From NCBI GenBank assembly GCA_002102555.1, contig MCFL01000008.1, positions 372,001 through 436,000 on the forward strand: a DNA stretch of 64,000 nt, given 5' to 3'. Within the stretch, counting starts at the first letter, position 1. Every line of letters begins with the position of its first letter. A model generated the notes under the pieces. The model saw only the letters and a program-made list of their open reading frames with translations, had not been told where the DNA came from and searched no databases. A program made the position numbers and the translations under genes. This DNA comes from Catenaria anguillulae PL171 (taxonomy: Eukaryota > Blastocladiomycota > Blastocladiomycetes > Blastocladiales > Catenariaceae). Shown here piece after piece: positions 1 to 11,098 of this stretch.

Positions 1-1
1 C

Positions 2-1153
2 CGTAACCACCACCCACTCGGATTTATTCCTTGGACTCCATACTACCACATGCCTCGACTCATGCACTTTCAATGCCCTGCTGGCCACCGCGGATTCCCG
101 TACGCACAAGCCATGGTTCCCCAACATCTCCACGCCCTGGTATCTCACACGCGGCTTGAGTCGTTTGTTGCGCCTCTCCTTATCACGTTTGGCCAGCTCT
201 CGGACTACTCCGACGCCGACCATGGCGACGACGTCCACGACGACCCACCGCAGCCTAAACTTACACGAGTCACTGCGACACACCTCACCCACATTGACCT
301 TCATTCCCAATTTGCCGGCCCTTTCACGTCTCTCGTCAAAGTGCCCGCCCTCGAATCAGCCACATTATCGTCCGGAAGTAGCCATGTGGACACCCGCTGG
401 ATGCGTCACGTGCCCAACCTGACTCGATTGCACCTTAAGGTGCAGGAATTCAATCCGCGCACTTTCTGGCCGCCGCTCGCGCGGCGAGTACCACAACTGA
501 CACACCTGACTGTTGTTGATACGTGCAAGTGGAACCAAGCATACTTGAGCGCGTGTCCGAACGGCTCTCGTGCGTCGGATTGCGATTCGGACAACGGCGA
601 CGATGAGGAAGTGCCCAAGTGCCCTCCCGTAACCTTCGCCAACCTCGAATCACTTTCCTTCACCATGCACTCTGGCACCTACGATTTCGCCAACCTGTGC
701 CTTCCCCGCCTCAAGCACCTCAATCTCACGCTATCGCACCCAATCACGCACGCGCTCGCATCCGTGTTTCCACAGCTCGAATCGCTCACCGGTTGCAGGC
801 GACCAATGTCCGATTCAAGCACGCCACTTGCTCGACCACGTTCCCGCGCGCTGCCGGGTTAAGCTGGCACCGACTCCGGCACACTTTGAGCCTTGCGACC
901 AGGCGTGTGCTGTAGCAGAGCTTCGGCTGCGGTTTGCAGGCGACGGCAATCGGCACGTTTGGCGGGCGTTGCTTGATGGCGACAGGTTTGGTGCCTGGCG
1001 GCCGGTCGGTGAGAAGGTTGGGTATGGGTGGAGCAGAGGGCGGCGGTGAGGGAAACGGATAAAGAGTTGGTTGCAAGTGTGGTGGAGCATTTGATGGGTA
1101 GCGCGGATCGCGAGCCTGTTGTGACCGTCTATGATGAGGCTTTGAGGCAGTAG
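2..1153 (+). CDS. Leucine-rich-repeat-type protein, 5'-truncated, with two frame breaks
   Basis: The reading frame is already open at the left edge of the window, so the 5' end lies outside. The protein shows irregular leucine-rich repeats (LTRLHLKV, LESLSFTM, LKHLNLTLS), as in fungal F-box/LRR proteins; no F-box is visible. The first frame stops at 860-862. Coding-like sequence (ARHLLDHVPARCRVKLA, then AELRLRFAGDGNRHVW) continues from about 792 one frame over. From about 1013 it returns to the original frame (EQRAAVRETDKELVASVVEH) and ends at TAG 1151-1153. The two shifts compensate each other, and no GT-AG intron of reasonable size explains them. This is either a decaying gene or two indel errors in the assembly. 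Specific function unknown. Confidence 0.5.
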
Positions 1154-1343
1154 GAGGATTCGGTGCGAACGTGTGCTGTAAGTTTTCCCAGCCACTGGCA
1201 GCCGTTGCCTGGCAACGCAATGTTAATGGCAACCCGTCTTGTCTGCAACTGCAACCAGGAGTTAAAATGTGACATCGAAATTTAATCGGCGCTAGTTTAT
1301 TTTGAATTATTACCAACTTGAGTAAACTGATCAATTTTGCCAT

Positions 1344-3682
1344 CTATCCCTTGGCCTTCTTCCCACCCGCTCCGTTGTTTCCCTCCTTGCCCACCCCACC
1401 TGTGCCAGGCGTTGCCGAGGTCATTCCTCCCGCCCTTGAATCTGCCTGCCCACTGCCCATCATCTGCATGTATTGCTGCCGCACGGCCATATCCCGCTCG
1501 CGTAAAAACTCGGTTGCGAGCTCCTCGGCCTTCAACGATGCAAAGTCGTGTGTTGGCGGTGTTCCGACCTGGACACCTGACCGCTCTGCCTGTTGTGACC
1601 GCTGCTGTGGTGGGCGGTCCAAGAATAATCCAAACTCAACGACCAGCGGCCGTGATCCTTGCGCTCCAGGCAATGGGTTGGTGTCCACCAAAGCAACTGC
1701 TGGCATAACCACAACTGAATTCTCACCATAGAGCAACTCGGACACGTCCAGGTCAACTGTCCCGAGCGTTTCCGACGCCATGACCACCCGCTTGGCTTCT
1801 GGCGGGCTGGAGCCCAGCGACGTGCCCATTGCCTCCGCTGGCTTATGCCCAGCTTTCTTGCTCGGGCTGGTTCCGGACTTCGCGCCGCTCTTGGGCGACG
1901 TTGGGCGTGACGTTGGTGCAGGCGCTGCTGGAGCAGGAGCAGGAGCCGTAGTGGCGGCAGACGCGCTTCCTTTGAAACTTGGCCGGCGCGCGGCATTGTT
2001 GCCGCTTGCAGACAAGTTGAGCTGCGAGTCTCGAGGCATGGGTGGCTCAATGCATATCAGGTGGCGGCGAATACAAAGCGGGATGGGATCTGTTTGCTCC
2101 GTAATTCCATCTGGTCAGAATGACTTGACAGTCCTCCGGCTTATTGAATGAAAAGACGTATGTACGAGCCAACTCTTCCCGGAGCCCAACAGAGACATCC
2201 GCGATCCAGTCCTTGAGCACATTGAATACGACAGCCATGCTCGGCTGCCCGCCAACGGCCAGCGCGCCATGATGATCTGCCTTGTCCTTGTCTTTCTTAC
2301 CACCATTCTTTTCCTTGGCAGGCGAGGACGGGCCGGGTGCTCCCTGAGGAGCCGCCACGAGCATTTCCGTTTTGTGCTGCCCAAACTCGATCGAGTAAGC
2401 CACCTCCATTGGCAGAGTCTGCTGATTCGCTGTACTTGAGCTGGTATTTGCTGACCGCGGTTGCTGGCCGGCGCTCGATCCAGAATGTGCCGCGGTGCCA
2501 TCTGCTCCGCCAGTTACAGGAATCGGGAGATGCTCGCGACTTCCCGATCCTGCAGAACTTGGAACACAAGGCGCTGTTGTGGCGCAGGTGCCGTGGAATG
2601 GTGCGCGGGAGGACACAGTCGAGCACGTAAATCTTGGGCGGAAACGTCGGGAATATTGAGGAGGAGCCAATGAAGACTTTGAGGCGGACAACACGATCGG
2701 TGTTTGGTTCGGTCGCGGTGGCTATGGATGCGGATACCGGCCGTGACGGAGGAGCGGGTCCTTTTGTGGGAATATCGTCCAGCGTCGTCAGATTGGGAAG
2801 GGCAGACGTGAACGTTGCACGATACGTGGATACGAGTGAGAGTGGATTGCCTTGGAGGCAGAGCAGGCGAACACTCGATACTCGCGCAATTGCCTCTTTT
2901 GCGCTCGCTGTATCAATCAAGTGGTTGAAAGACAGGTCCAGGCTGCGTAGCGACTGAGGCGGAAGCAACTCATGCATGGCCGAGATGGATGCGATGCAGT
3001 TGTAGCTCAGGTTGGCATGTAACAGGTGCGGACAGGCGCTCAAGTTTGGGACAGACTTCAGACTGCGACAGCATCCCTTGGAATCAGTATTTTATTTCAG
3101 ATAGTCCACGAATATAGGGGTGCAATTGATGACATACCGATTCAAAGACAAGTTGAGCTCAACCAGAGTGACAGGAAACACGCCGTGGGACTGAATGGAT
3201 TCGATGGCGTTCCCGCACAAGTTGAGACGAGTCAGTTTCGGAAACGACGCTGTCAGAAAGCCAGGCGTCAAGACTTGAATCTGTCGGTTGGCCAATGGTA
3301 AAGTGTGACCGCATCCGCGACAGTCTGTCGCGACACTTGTCGAGCTTCCTTGATCCGAAGCTCGCTACACGGATCTTGGTCGGGACCCAGCTCAAAAGGA
3401 GGTAGAATGTCGGCAATATCTGGATAAATGCAATGGATATATATTCCAGCCCAGGTCAGCTTGGTTCAAGATATCTGTGGCGTGCCAGGAAGAAGGAATG
3501 TCACCTTCGGCCCATCGAGGGCGGCCTGCTCGCCCATGAGCAAGATCGGCCCAGTTCAGGCCGGTTGACAAGGCAAAGACTTGATCCCATGCATGGGCTA
3601 TTGTGATGGGTTTGGTCGTGGCAGTAGGCATGGCGAGTTGTTTGAATGTCGGATTCCGGTGTTGGCCTTCGTTCGCGGGCAT
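1344..3682 (-). CDS. LRRC43: LRRC43-like axonemal leucine-rich-repeat protein
   Basis: I read six exons: 3682-3505, 3419-3337, 3280-3138, 3062-2518, 2450-2125 and 2045-1344. All phases agree and give 658 codons. The first four introns (85, 56, 75 and 67 bp) are clear GT-AG; the fifth (2046-2124) is the least certain, and a one-base indel there would also work. The LRR core has LTRLNLCGN, LVELNLSLN, LRSLDLSFNHL and the LRRC43-like step LLCLQGNPLSLV followed by LDD. The Lys-rich linker and a C-terminal LVVEFGLFLD segment also fit LRRC43, a ciliary protein of animals and flagellated protists. The first 50 residues are poorly conserved; Met at 3631 is an alternative start. The identification rests on remembered family motifs, not on an alignment. 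Confidence 0.7.
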
Positions 3683-3926
3683 GTGTGGGAGCGGGAGCCA
3701 CGGCTGCGAACATTTTTTGCAGTGAGCAAGCTATTATTCACTCGATGGATTCGTATTTAAGCACGTAAGGGACAAGCAACAGAACCGAATCTATTTACTT
3801 TTCTGATTCGGCGGCCGAGCCAGTCTACGCAATTTCTATACGAGCGTCGAGACAAGACTCTACAATCACATTCCGATCCACTCCCAAGTCTTGCCTGACG
3901 GATAGACAGATACTGGATACGTTGCT

Positions 3927-4579
3927 CTAGGCGGGGCATTGCGACATGATGAGCATGGTGCACGCATCGCAGCGCTCAAGGTTCTGCGAATAAAAGCAAG
4001 GAGGGTTTATGTCAGCAATGTGCAGAGACATGGGCGGACAGGAAGCGGAAACGAAACGTACCTTGCACCACCACTTGCCCCAGGCATCAATGACAAGATC
4101 ACACTGACCGGCAGGGAACGGCTGGTCCCGACCCCAGTTGCCAGCATCGTAAAGGTTGGGCGTATCAATGTGACCCAAGGCAGCACCTTCGCGGGTGTAC
4201 ATGACTCCCTCGAAGCCATTGTCCTCCAAATTGGTGAGTTTCTATGGGACAAAGACAGGGAGGGGCAGTTGACATAAGGCCAGTCGATTGGTGTGAGCGA
4301 ACGGTAGGTCGGACACGGTGGAAGGCCGCAAGCGGCACGCACCTTGATGTAGCATCGCTTGTTGTCCCCGCGGAACACACCAGCAACGCCGTTCCTGCGC
4401 GAAATGATGGCCATGCAATCCTCGACGCCGTTGGCGGCCTCTTCGCCGTCGTCAAACTTGTAAGGAGTGTCGCGGCCTTCGAGGCGGTAGAACATGGGGC
4501 ACCGGGCAAAGCGGCGCTGAGCCGAGGCAAGGGCGGCCAGGGTGGCGAGGATGGCGATGAAGAGGAAGGTCGAGTTCAT
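3927..4579 (-). CDS. Small secreted cysteine-containing protein (PAN/apple-like)
   Basis: Three exons, 4579-4343, 4241-4062 and 3983-3927, each a whole number of codons, give 157 residues. Introns are GTGCGT...TAG (101 bp) and GTACGT...CAG (78 bp). Residues 1-20 form a signal peptide (FLFIAILATLAALASA, cleavage likely before QRR). The mature protein has six or more cysteines. The stretch EDCMAIISRRNGVAGVF, then CYIK, resembles the helix-and-strand core of PAN/apple domains, which bind carbohydrate or protein outside the cell. It ends LERCDACTMLIMSQCPA. The secreted nature is well supported; the PAN assignment is tentative. Confidence 0.6.
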
Positions 4580-5479
4580 TGTGCAGGGTCGTTGGCTGGG
4601 CGAGTTATATATGTAGGAGTAAGGACAGCACGGTTGATGGACTGTCGTCTTGACTTTGCGAAAGGCTTCCGCGTTGTCCGTGGGCGCTGGTACGGCTTTG
4701 TATAAATGGTCTGCTAGTCATACGGCAACCTGGCTCCCCTGCTGACCGACCCCAGACGGCGGCCCATACGGTGGCACCGCAATGTATTATTCGGTTTGGT
4801 GCATGAATCGCAGCAGGAATTTCCGCAGGTGAGCAAAGGTTGGCCGGTCGGCATGGGCCTCGAAAAGCAAGGATTTCCGCAACGCCGACATGTTTCACTT
4901 TCCTTTCCCTGGCGGTTTGAAGCTGATCTGGCACATTGTGTGGCGTCACTCGATCAACTTAGCGCGTAAAAACCTGACCAGAGAATGTATTGGCCTGACG
5001 ATGCCAATGCTCATCGGCTCCCAAGTCCTCATGGTACATATAAAGCGAACCCATGACAAAGCATGAATCGGGTCGCCGTGTCTCACGACAGGATCGCGTC
5101 GAATACTCAGCGGAGTGTTACCTACGGTCGCACCTGCACTTTCAGAGTTTCAGCGCGTCGATGGTCATTCTGCTGAGCTTTTTATGCATCCACCAAAGTT
5201 TCCCACATGACGGATGATGGAGCGACGACCATTTGCGCACAACAACGGAGTCGACCAATGAAATGACACTAGAATGTAGAAACAAGCAACAACCGTCGGC
5301 CATACATGAAGCGGGCGATTATGGACGGTCATTGCCGGCGCAAAGCGACGATCAGACGAGCTCACTCAACGAACCACCGTTACGACATAATTTCCGCTTT
5401 GGCCGTGGTCCGTTGGTTGGTGGACTCTCTGCTTGACTTCACGTATTCTGCCGTTACACAGGATAGCGTGCTTCTCGTG
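4580..5479. other. Intergenic, no supported gene
   Basis: Promoter side of the secreted-protein gene. Open frames here have no coherent codon bias, splice structure or family motif. I see nothing else to report. Confidence 0.5.
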
Positions 5480-5784
5480 CTACTCGCCTGGAATGATTCC
5501 AATGCGGATTTTGTTGCCCTCGTTGGGCCTCAGTGCAACGCCGCAGATTGCATCGGCGCCCTGGAAGTTGCCGTCAATGACTCCGACCCCGTTATGGGCA
5601 TTCAAAATTTCGCAAACTCTGCGACTGTTCTCGCCAAGGAAAGCTGCTTGTTAGCGGAATTCCGCAGGCGAATGAAGCTACCAGCCATCAGGATTTCAGC
5701 GCTGGATCGACGAGTCTGAGCTGTCGACACATCGGTCGCTTGGCCGAGAAACGCCTCATCGACGTCCACTGACATGCCCAGCAA
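5480..5784 (-). pseudogene. Possible gene fragment with an eIF4E-like tail
   Basis: Between about 5650 and the TAG at 5480-5482 the minus strand encodes a coding-like stretch: ADAICGVALRPNEGNKIRIGI, preceded by VCEILNAHNGVGVIDGNFQG. The order acidic patch, I-C/N-G-V, then G-N-K-I-x-I recalls the C-terminal part of the cap-binding protein eIF4E (for example I-N-G-V-V-L-S-I-R...G-N-K-F). The cap-binding tryptophans are absent from the readable part and no full gene can be assembled. An upstream frame (5784-5602) may be another exon. This could be a remnant or chance; low confidence. Confidence 0.25.
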
Positions 5785-6211
5785 CTGGATTTCCTGCTTG
5801 CGGCGGCCATCGCAAGTAGCATCTGAGATGTGTCTTGACGTCTTAGAATGGCTGACAAGTGGTGGTTAGTCGGTTACTCTTTATTGCGGATGATATCGAG
5901 CAATCTATGTCCAGCAAAACCCGGCCAGCAGCAAGCCAAGCAGCGAGCCTTGCAGCGGATTGTACTAGTGGTTCCCTCTCGAGTGCTTGCTTGGCCGCGG
6001 GAAGCACAACAACATTCCCCCACATAAGCCAAACCCAGGACTACAAGTAGGCGGCGTTATCCTCTCAACTTTTCCGACTTCCGGTACTTCATTACACAAA
6101 CACAACACAACACAAGTCTCGAACCGACTTCAACTTTCAAGCTGTACCCCACCCGTATCCCTGACTCCCTTCCCCGCACGCTTTCCTTCCTCATACAACA
6201 CCACCACAGCC
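5785..6211. other. Intergenic region upstream of the RING gene
   Basis: Promoter region of the + strand RING gene starting at 6212. A pyrimidine-rich, CA-rich tract (about 6090-6210) directly precedes the start codon. No gene seen. Confidence 0.5.
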
Positions 6212-7441
6212 ATGCTTTCGCCAACGCGTGTTCCGACGATTCACGCGTCTCGGCACTTTGGCCCACCACTTTCCCATGCGCAAGGAGCCGTACACGACAA
6301 CCGTCCTTTCGGTACAATGGATTTATCCGTCAATGGCTTTGGGAATAACACGACCATCCTTCGCTCACGTTTTTCCCCTCAGCCCACAATGACATTGAGC
6401 TCGGATTGCACACAGACGAGCGCCGCGGCCATCCAAATGCGCACAGGTCCGCGTCAACCAGGGCCAGTATTTTCCTTTTGACGCTGACCGCCATCACGCA
6501 AATCCTGGCCCTCTTCTTTACCATCGCTGTTGCACATCACGCCTTCGCATCGCCCGCACCTGTCGACATGCGTGCATTGCCATGTGCACGATGGGCCTTG
6601 TTTCCGGATGCTGGCTCATTGTCCACATTGTACATGCAAAATGGCAAAGGTATCACCCCGAGCAGAGTAGCAGCATCAACAGCAAGCGGTCATGCGGAGG
6701 AGCAAGTGTCTGGGTCGGCAGAATCAGTATTTTGGCGGTGCTCGTGCCAACAGTGATCTCGGCCACGGTGCTGTGTGAATGTGGTATGAATCCTTTATTG
6801 TGCACGCGGTTGAATCGCTTGTGTCTCACCTGTGTGGTTGCGCTGATGATTGTATATGTATTAATAGTCTCGAATGGTGTCTCTTCACATTTGACCCTGT
6901 GTGCGACTTGGTCGACGGGGCTTTGGGCGACTCAGCTGCTCTTGATCTCTTATGTGAACGTTTGCACTGTACGCATGTCCCTGACCATCCTTCATCTTGT
7001 GTCGAATGAGAACGATACTGACTTGGCTTGGTTGTGGATCAGGCCCGTCCTTTACCACAGACTCGTATCCGCCCCACTCTATCATCGCCACTTCAACTCT
7101 CAAGTGCACTCGCTCATTCCTCGAGCTCTCCGTCACCTGGTGCAACCGCACGATCGTTGAACCACCTCGTGCCTTACTACCCGCCACCATCACCAGTCCG
7201 CGTTCCCCTCATTGTACCCTCACCGCCCACAGCCTGCTACGAAACCTGCTCCATCTGCATCGAGGACTTTCAACCAACGGAAATGTTATTTCGGCTGCCA
7301 TGCGGTCACTTGTTTCATGCAACCTGCGCTTCGCCATGGCTGGCAGCGTCGCAAATGTGCCCAAACTGCAAGCAGCCCGTGTTGGAAGATCTTGTTTCGC
7401 CCGTGATTTGCCAAAAGCGAGCAGATCGTCGTGAGACATGA
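6212..7441 (+). CDS. Multi-pass membrane RING-H2 protein (putative E3 ubiquitin ligase)
   Basis: Exon 1 is 6212-6311; intron 6312-6382 (phase 1) is clear. The last intron is 6969-7042 (phase 0) and the last exon 7043-7441. In between, a transmembrane-like stretch (FLLTLTAITQILALFFTIAV) is in one frame. The following hydrophobic segments (GLVSGCWLIVHIVHA, ISILAVLVPTVISATVL, LTCVVALMIVYVLIV) are in another. I could not find a consensus intron between them, so one junction near 6560-6600 is unresolved. The C-terminus has a RING-H2 finger with C3H2C3 spacing: CSIC, LPCGHLFHATC, CPNC. Such proteins act as membrane-anchored E3 ligases. It has the same plan as the gene at 18601-19954. Confidence 0.65.
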
Positions 7442-7674
7442 CACTTAAACATGCCGTCGTTTTTGCTTGCCTGTACTCTGCCACATCATCATTTACTTCA
7501 AGTTGACGTCTTCACCCACACTCAACCCCAACTGTTTTGTTTCTTCAATACCCCCACTCTCAATCTTGTTATTGTCCGAGCCAATTTACACTTACTGAAC
7601 AAGTATATACATACGGAAACCGTCGCTCTCAAGTCACAAAACGAAACAAATACTGAAAGGGCTCAACCAATCCA

Positions 7675-10216
7675 TCAATCCTCTGTTGCCACCGTGGCCA
7701 TCGTGTCAAGCACCCTTGCGACCTCCTCATCCTGCCTGCTCTCGCGCTCGACCCATCGCCGCCACCACTCGATCACCCTCCTACCACGAGCCCTCCTCAC
7801 GGCAAACTCACTAAACCTAAGCTCCCACCCACTCGTTGCCCACCATTCGAGTACAAGATGCTGGCCCCTTTCGCTCGCCACATCCACAAACCTGGTTGTC
7901 CCCTCCACCACGCCCCTGGGCGGCCCACCCAAATTCTTGCGCCACCACTCCAACACTTGAACCCTGCCCAGCTCGCACGCAAGCACCACGGCCTCCTCGG
8001 CCGCCCTAGCTTCATCAAACTCAAACGTATACCCATTCTCCACACACCATGACAACACCATGGTATGCTCACCGCCCTTAATGGCATCCCGCACGAGTGT
8101 GACGAGCTCTGCACCCAGTGCCCCGAGCGGGGCGCTTTGCGGCATTTTGCCTGCGGCCCGCAACCAGTCGAGCGTGCTGACATGCCCATTGGCCGCCGCA
8201 ATCCCCGCACATTCAGCCCAATCGGCCAATCCTTCGGCATACCCGCGCGCGTGGAACCATTGCAGCACGTTGATTTGATTGCCGCGGCATGCGATTTTCA
8301 GGCATTCGTTGGCGGCGGCAGCCATTGGGTTGAACGGTTCCCACCATTCCAGCACACTTGTGTGCCCGAATTGCGCCGCGTGAATGGCGGCCAAGGGCGT
8401 CGACACGGAGGGAAGCGCGCGCCAGGTGAGTTGGTCGAGAAGGTCGCGGCGGCCAAACGCCGTCAGCGTGTCCATGTCAATGGGCGCCAGTGTGGACGTG
8501 TCGCATGTGGGTGTGGGCAAGAGGTCGGGGGGTTTGTCGCCGCGCAGTAGGGCAACGAACCGTGGACAGTTTGACCACCATCTGATTCAACACGTGTGTG
8601 TTTGTGAGAACCCAAGTAAGTGAAGCAACAACAGGGGAGAAAGGGAAGACATACCTAGCAATCTCCTTGTGCCCGCCCTTGAGCGCCAACTCGCCCACAT
8701 TGGGCGTAAACCTGAGCTCCAACCCGCTCGCGCGCCACCACTCGAGCGTCGCGAGATGCCCGTTGCGCGACGCAAACTTCATGGCCCGCGTCGTGTACTT
8801 GCACTCGTTGCCCAACTCTGCGCGCCAAAACTCGAGCACTTGCACATGCCCATTCATGCTGGCCAAATCCATGTTGCTGACCTCGACGCCCTCGCCGACA
8901 GCAAACCCGGCGGCCTTGAACCATTTCAGCAAATGGACATGACCAAACTCGCTCGCGCACACGCCAAATTCCGGGAAATAAACAAACGCGGGGCCCAAAA
9001 ACTCGCGCCACCATTTGACCACGCCCAAATGGCCCCCACGACACGCCGCTGCAATGGCCGGACTCGTATCGTAATTCAACACGAGCGCTCCGCCCGTGGT
9101 TTTCACCCACCACTCAAGCACGTGCACGTGGCCACGTGCACTGGCCACGACCATGGCGTCCCTTGGGCATTCAATGGGCCGGCCCGAGTTGATCCACCAG
9201 TCGAGGACCGAGGTGTGCCCGCCGCGCGATGCCGCAGTGATGGCGAGCGGGAAGGGGTCGAGGGCAAGCCCCAAGGCAATCAAACAGTTGAGCGTGGACA
9301 GCGAACCGTAGGTGCAAGCCGAGAGGACGAGGCGGCGGGTAAAGAGCGGGTCGAGTTTGAGGGCGGGGACCAACAGGGCAAGCAGGTGCTCGTTGCCAGT
9401 GCGTGCGAGGGCGATCGATGACGGGGTTGGTGGCGGGAGTGGCGGTGAGGGGAGTGTGGATGAAGCGAGCCGTGGGCCAATGCCGCTGCCATTGCTGGAG
9501 CCATGGGCCGCAGTGGGTGTCGGGCGCGGGCGCGGCCGGACGAGTTTGTCGGTGGTGATGAACCTGCCGTCGCTTTCGGCGTCGTCTGGGTCGTCCATCG
9601 AAGGTGAGGTGACGCGTTTGTTGGCACTCGCGAGCGGTTTGAGGTCCGGGGCGTAGGCGTCGCCAAAGCGGACGAGCGATTGGAAGGCGCGCGGGACAGA
9701 GAGCGGGTGCAGAACGTTGAGGATGTGCATGTAGGTGGAGCACTTTGGTGTCGGGCATTTGGGAACGAGCGCCAGGATGGTGTCGACGATGGACATGGGC
9801 AGCAGCTGTTGATGTTGATGTTGATGTTGGTGATGGTGATGGGGATGGTGCTGGCCCAGCGTATGGGTATGAGAGTGGCCGTGGTGGTTCTTGGCCATGT
9901 GGTGTGGGTGGGAATGAATCGGGTACAGGGCCATCAATTGTTGGTTGAGCTGCAGAGAGCGGCCGGGGGCAGCAGGCTTTGCCGCGCCGGTGCCGGTGCT
10001 GGTGCTGGTGCCGGTGCTCGGGTGTGCGCCGTTCACATTGGCGTTTTGTGGCGGGGGGCGATGTGGGTGCGGGTGACGGTTGGCGTGCATTGCGGAAGCA
10101 GTTGCAGTTGCAGTAGTTGCGTGGACATAGACGGGCTGCGTGAGCAAGTAGTCGTACTCGTATCCGAAGCCGTCGCCCACGTCGTCGTCGTATTCGCGAA
10201 GAAAGAAGGCCGCCAT
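7675..10216 (-). CDS. Ankyrin-like repeat protein with a histidine-rich N-terminus
   Basis: Two exons, 10216-8655 and 8581-7675, joined by a 73-bp intron (GTATGT...CAG, 8582-8654) in phase 2, give 822 residues. Residues about 50-150 are low complexity, with long His/Gln/Pro runs. Then comes an F-box-like opening (MSIVDTILALVP). About 14 ankyrin-like repeats follow, each near 33 residues, with the signature A-x3-G-H-x-x-V-L-E-W-W; examples are GHTSVLDWW, GHVHVLEWW and GHLATLEWW. Ankyrin arrays bind partner proteins; the partner is unknown. The tail ends MATVATED. Paralogues lie at 16111, 28403 and 36151, plus a dead copy at 27160. Confidence 0.85.
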
Positions 10217-11098
10217 GTTTTGCTAAAGGAAAACTTTACTGGAACAGGATGCCAGCGTTCCAGAGCACTCGACAGCCAGCGAACGCGGGGGTCCCCACGC
10301 TGTTTTGAACCCTTGGTCCAGAACACGCTTCTCGAAAATACGCAACACTCGCCATGTCACGCGCCGCCCTGGCAAGCCTTGTTCATGACAACGGTTCCAG
10401 AACCCGAGCGCCGACAGCACGTGTGCGGAACCTTTTCATTGGTCACACTCTGGAACTTTATTCTCGACGCACACAACGCAACGGCCCTGCTTGGCCACCA
10501 GAGACGTTTTCGGGCATTCCCCCGCGTGCACCTCTCCCCCACCGACAGGCCACAGCGTCTGGATCCATGAAGCTCCGTATGCATTCAGTGTGACCCGACC
10601 AGCCATGAGCTGCGACTGTCGCTTCCAGTCAGCGAGATCGCCTCACTCTGCTCTCAGGATGTGAATGCATTCGCATTGCTGCACGCGGCCGAAAAGTCCA
10701 AATCAACGTGAATATTTACATGTGGAAACAAAGCTCACTTGTGGTCACCCCTCTTTCCACTGAGGCAAACGGGTGAAGTAAAGTGTGGCACTTGTACATT
10801 CAAGCAATACCGTGACGACACGAGCATCGCGGTCAGTTTGTCTGCACTGTTCGAGTCGAAACGCAGCGAACGCCTACCCCAGCTCCTTCCGCAATGGGCC
10901 AATATGGCGATGGTTGGTTCAATCAGCGATCAGCGCAACGCCCATATGAGCGAGCAAACTCAGTCGCTGGAACCCCAGAGTCCACCACGTACAGATAAAT
11001 GTGCGTCAGCCCCCCTTCAGCTCAGGCTCACTTGAACAGCAACCAATGAAATCGTGTTGCAAGGGAACAACCACAAAGTGTATCGACCGTGCATGAAA
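10217..11098. other. Intergenic region between divergent genes
   Basis: About 880 bp between the start of the ankyrin-like gene (-) and the start of lectin copy 1 (+). It should hold both promoters. Open frames here lack coding bias and recognisable motifs. Confidence 0.5.

Noticed and set aside
785-800. A 7-base GT-AG segment that would fix the frame of the LRR-type gene
   Set aside because: Far too short to be an intron; treated as an indel.
4605-4949. Minus-strand open frame of 114 codons upstream of the secreted-protein gene
   Set aside because: No coherent third-position bias, motif or splice structure; probably chance.
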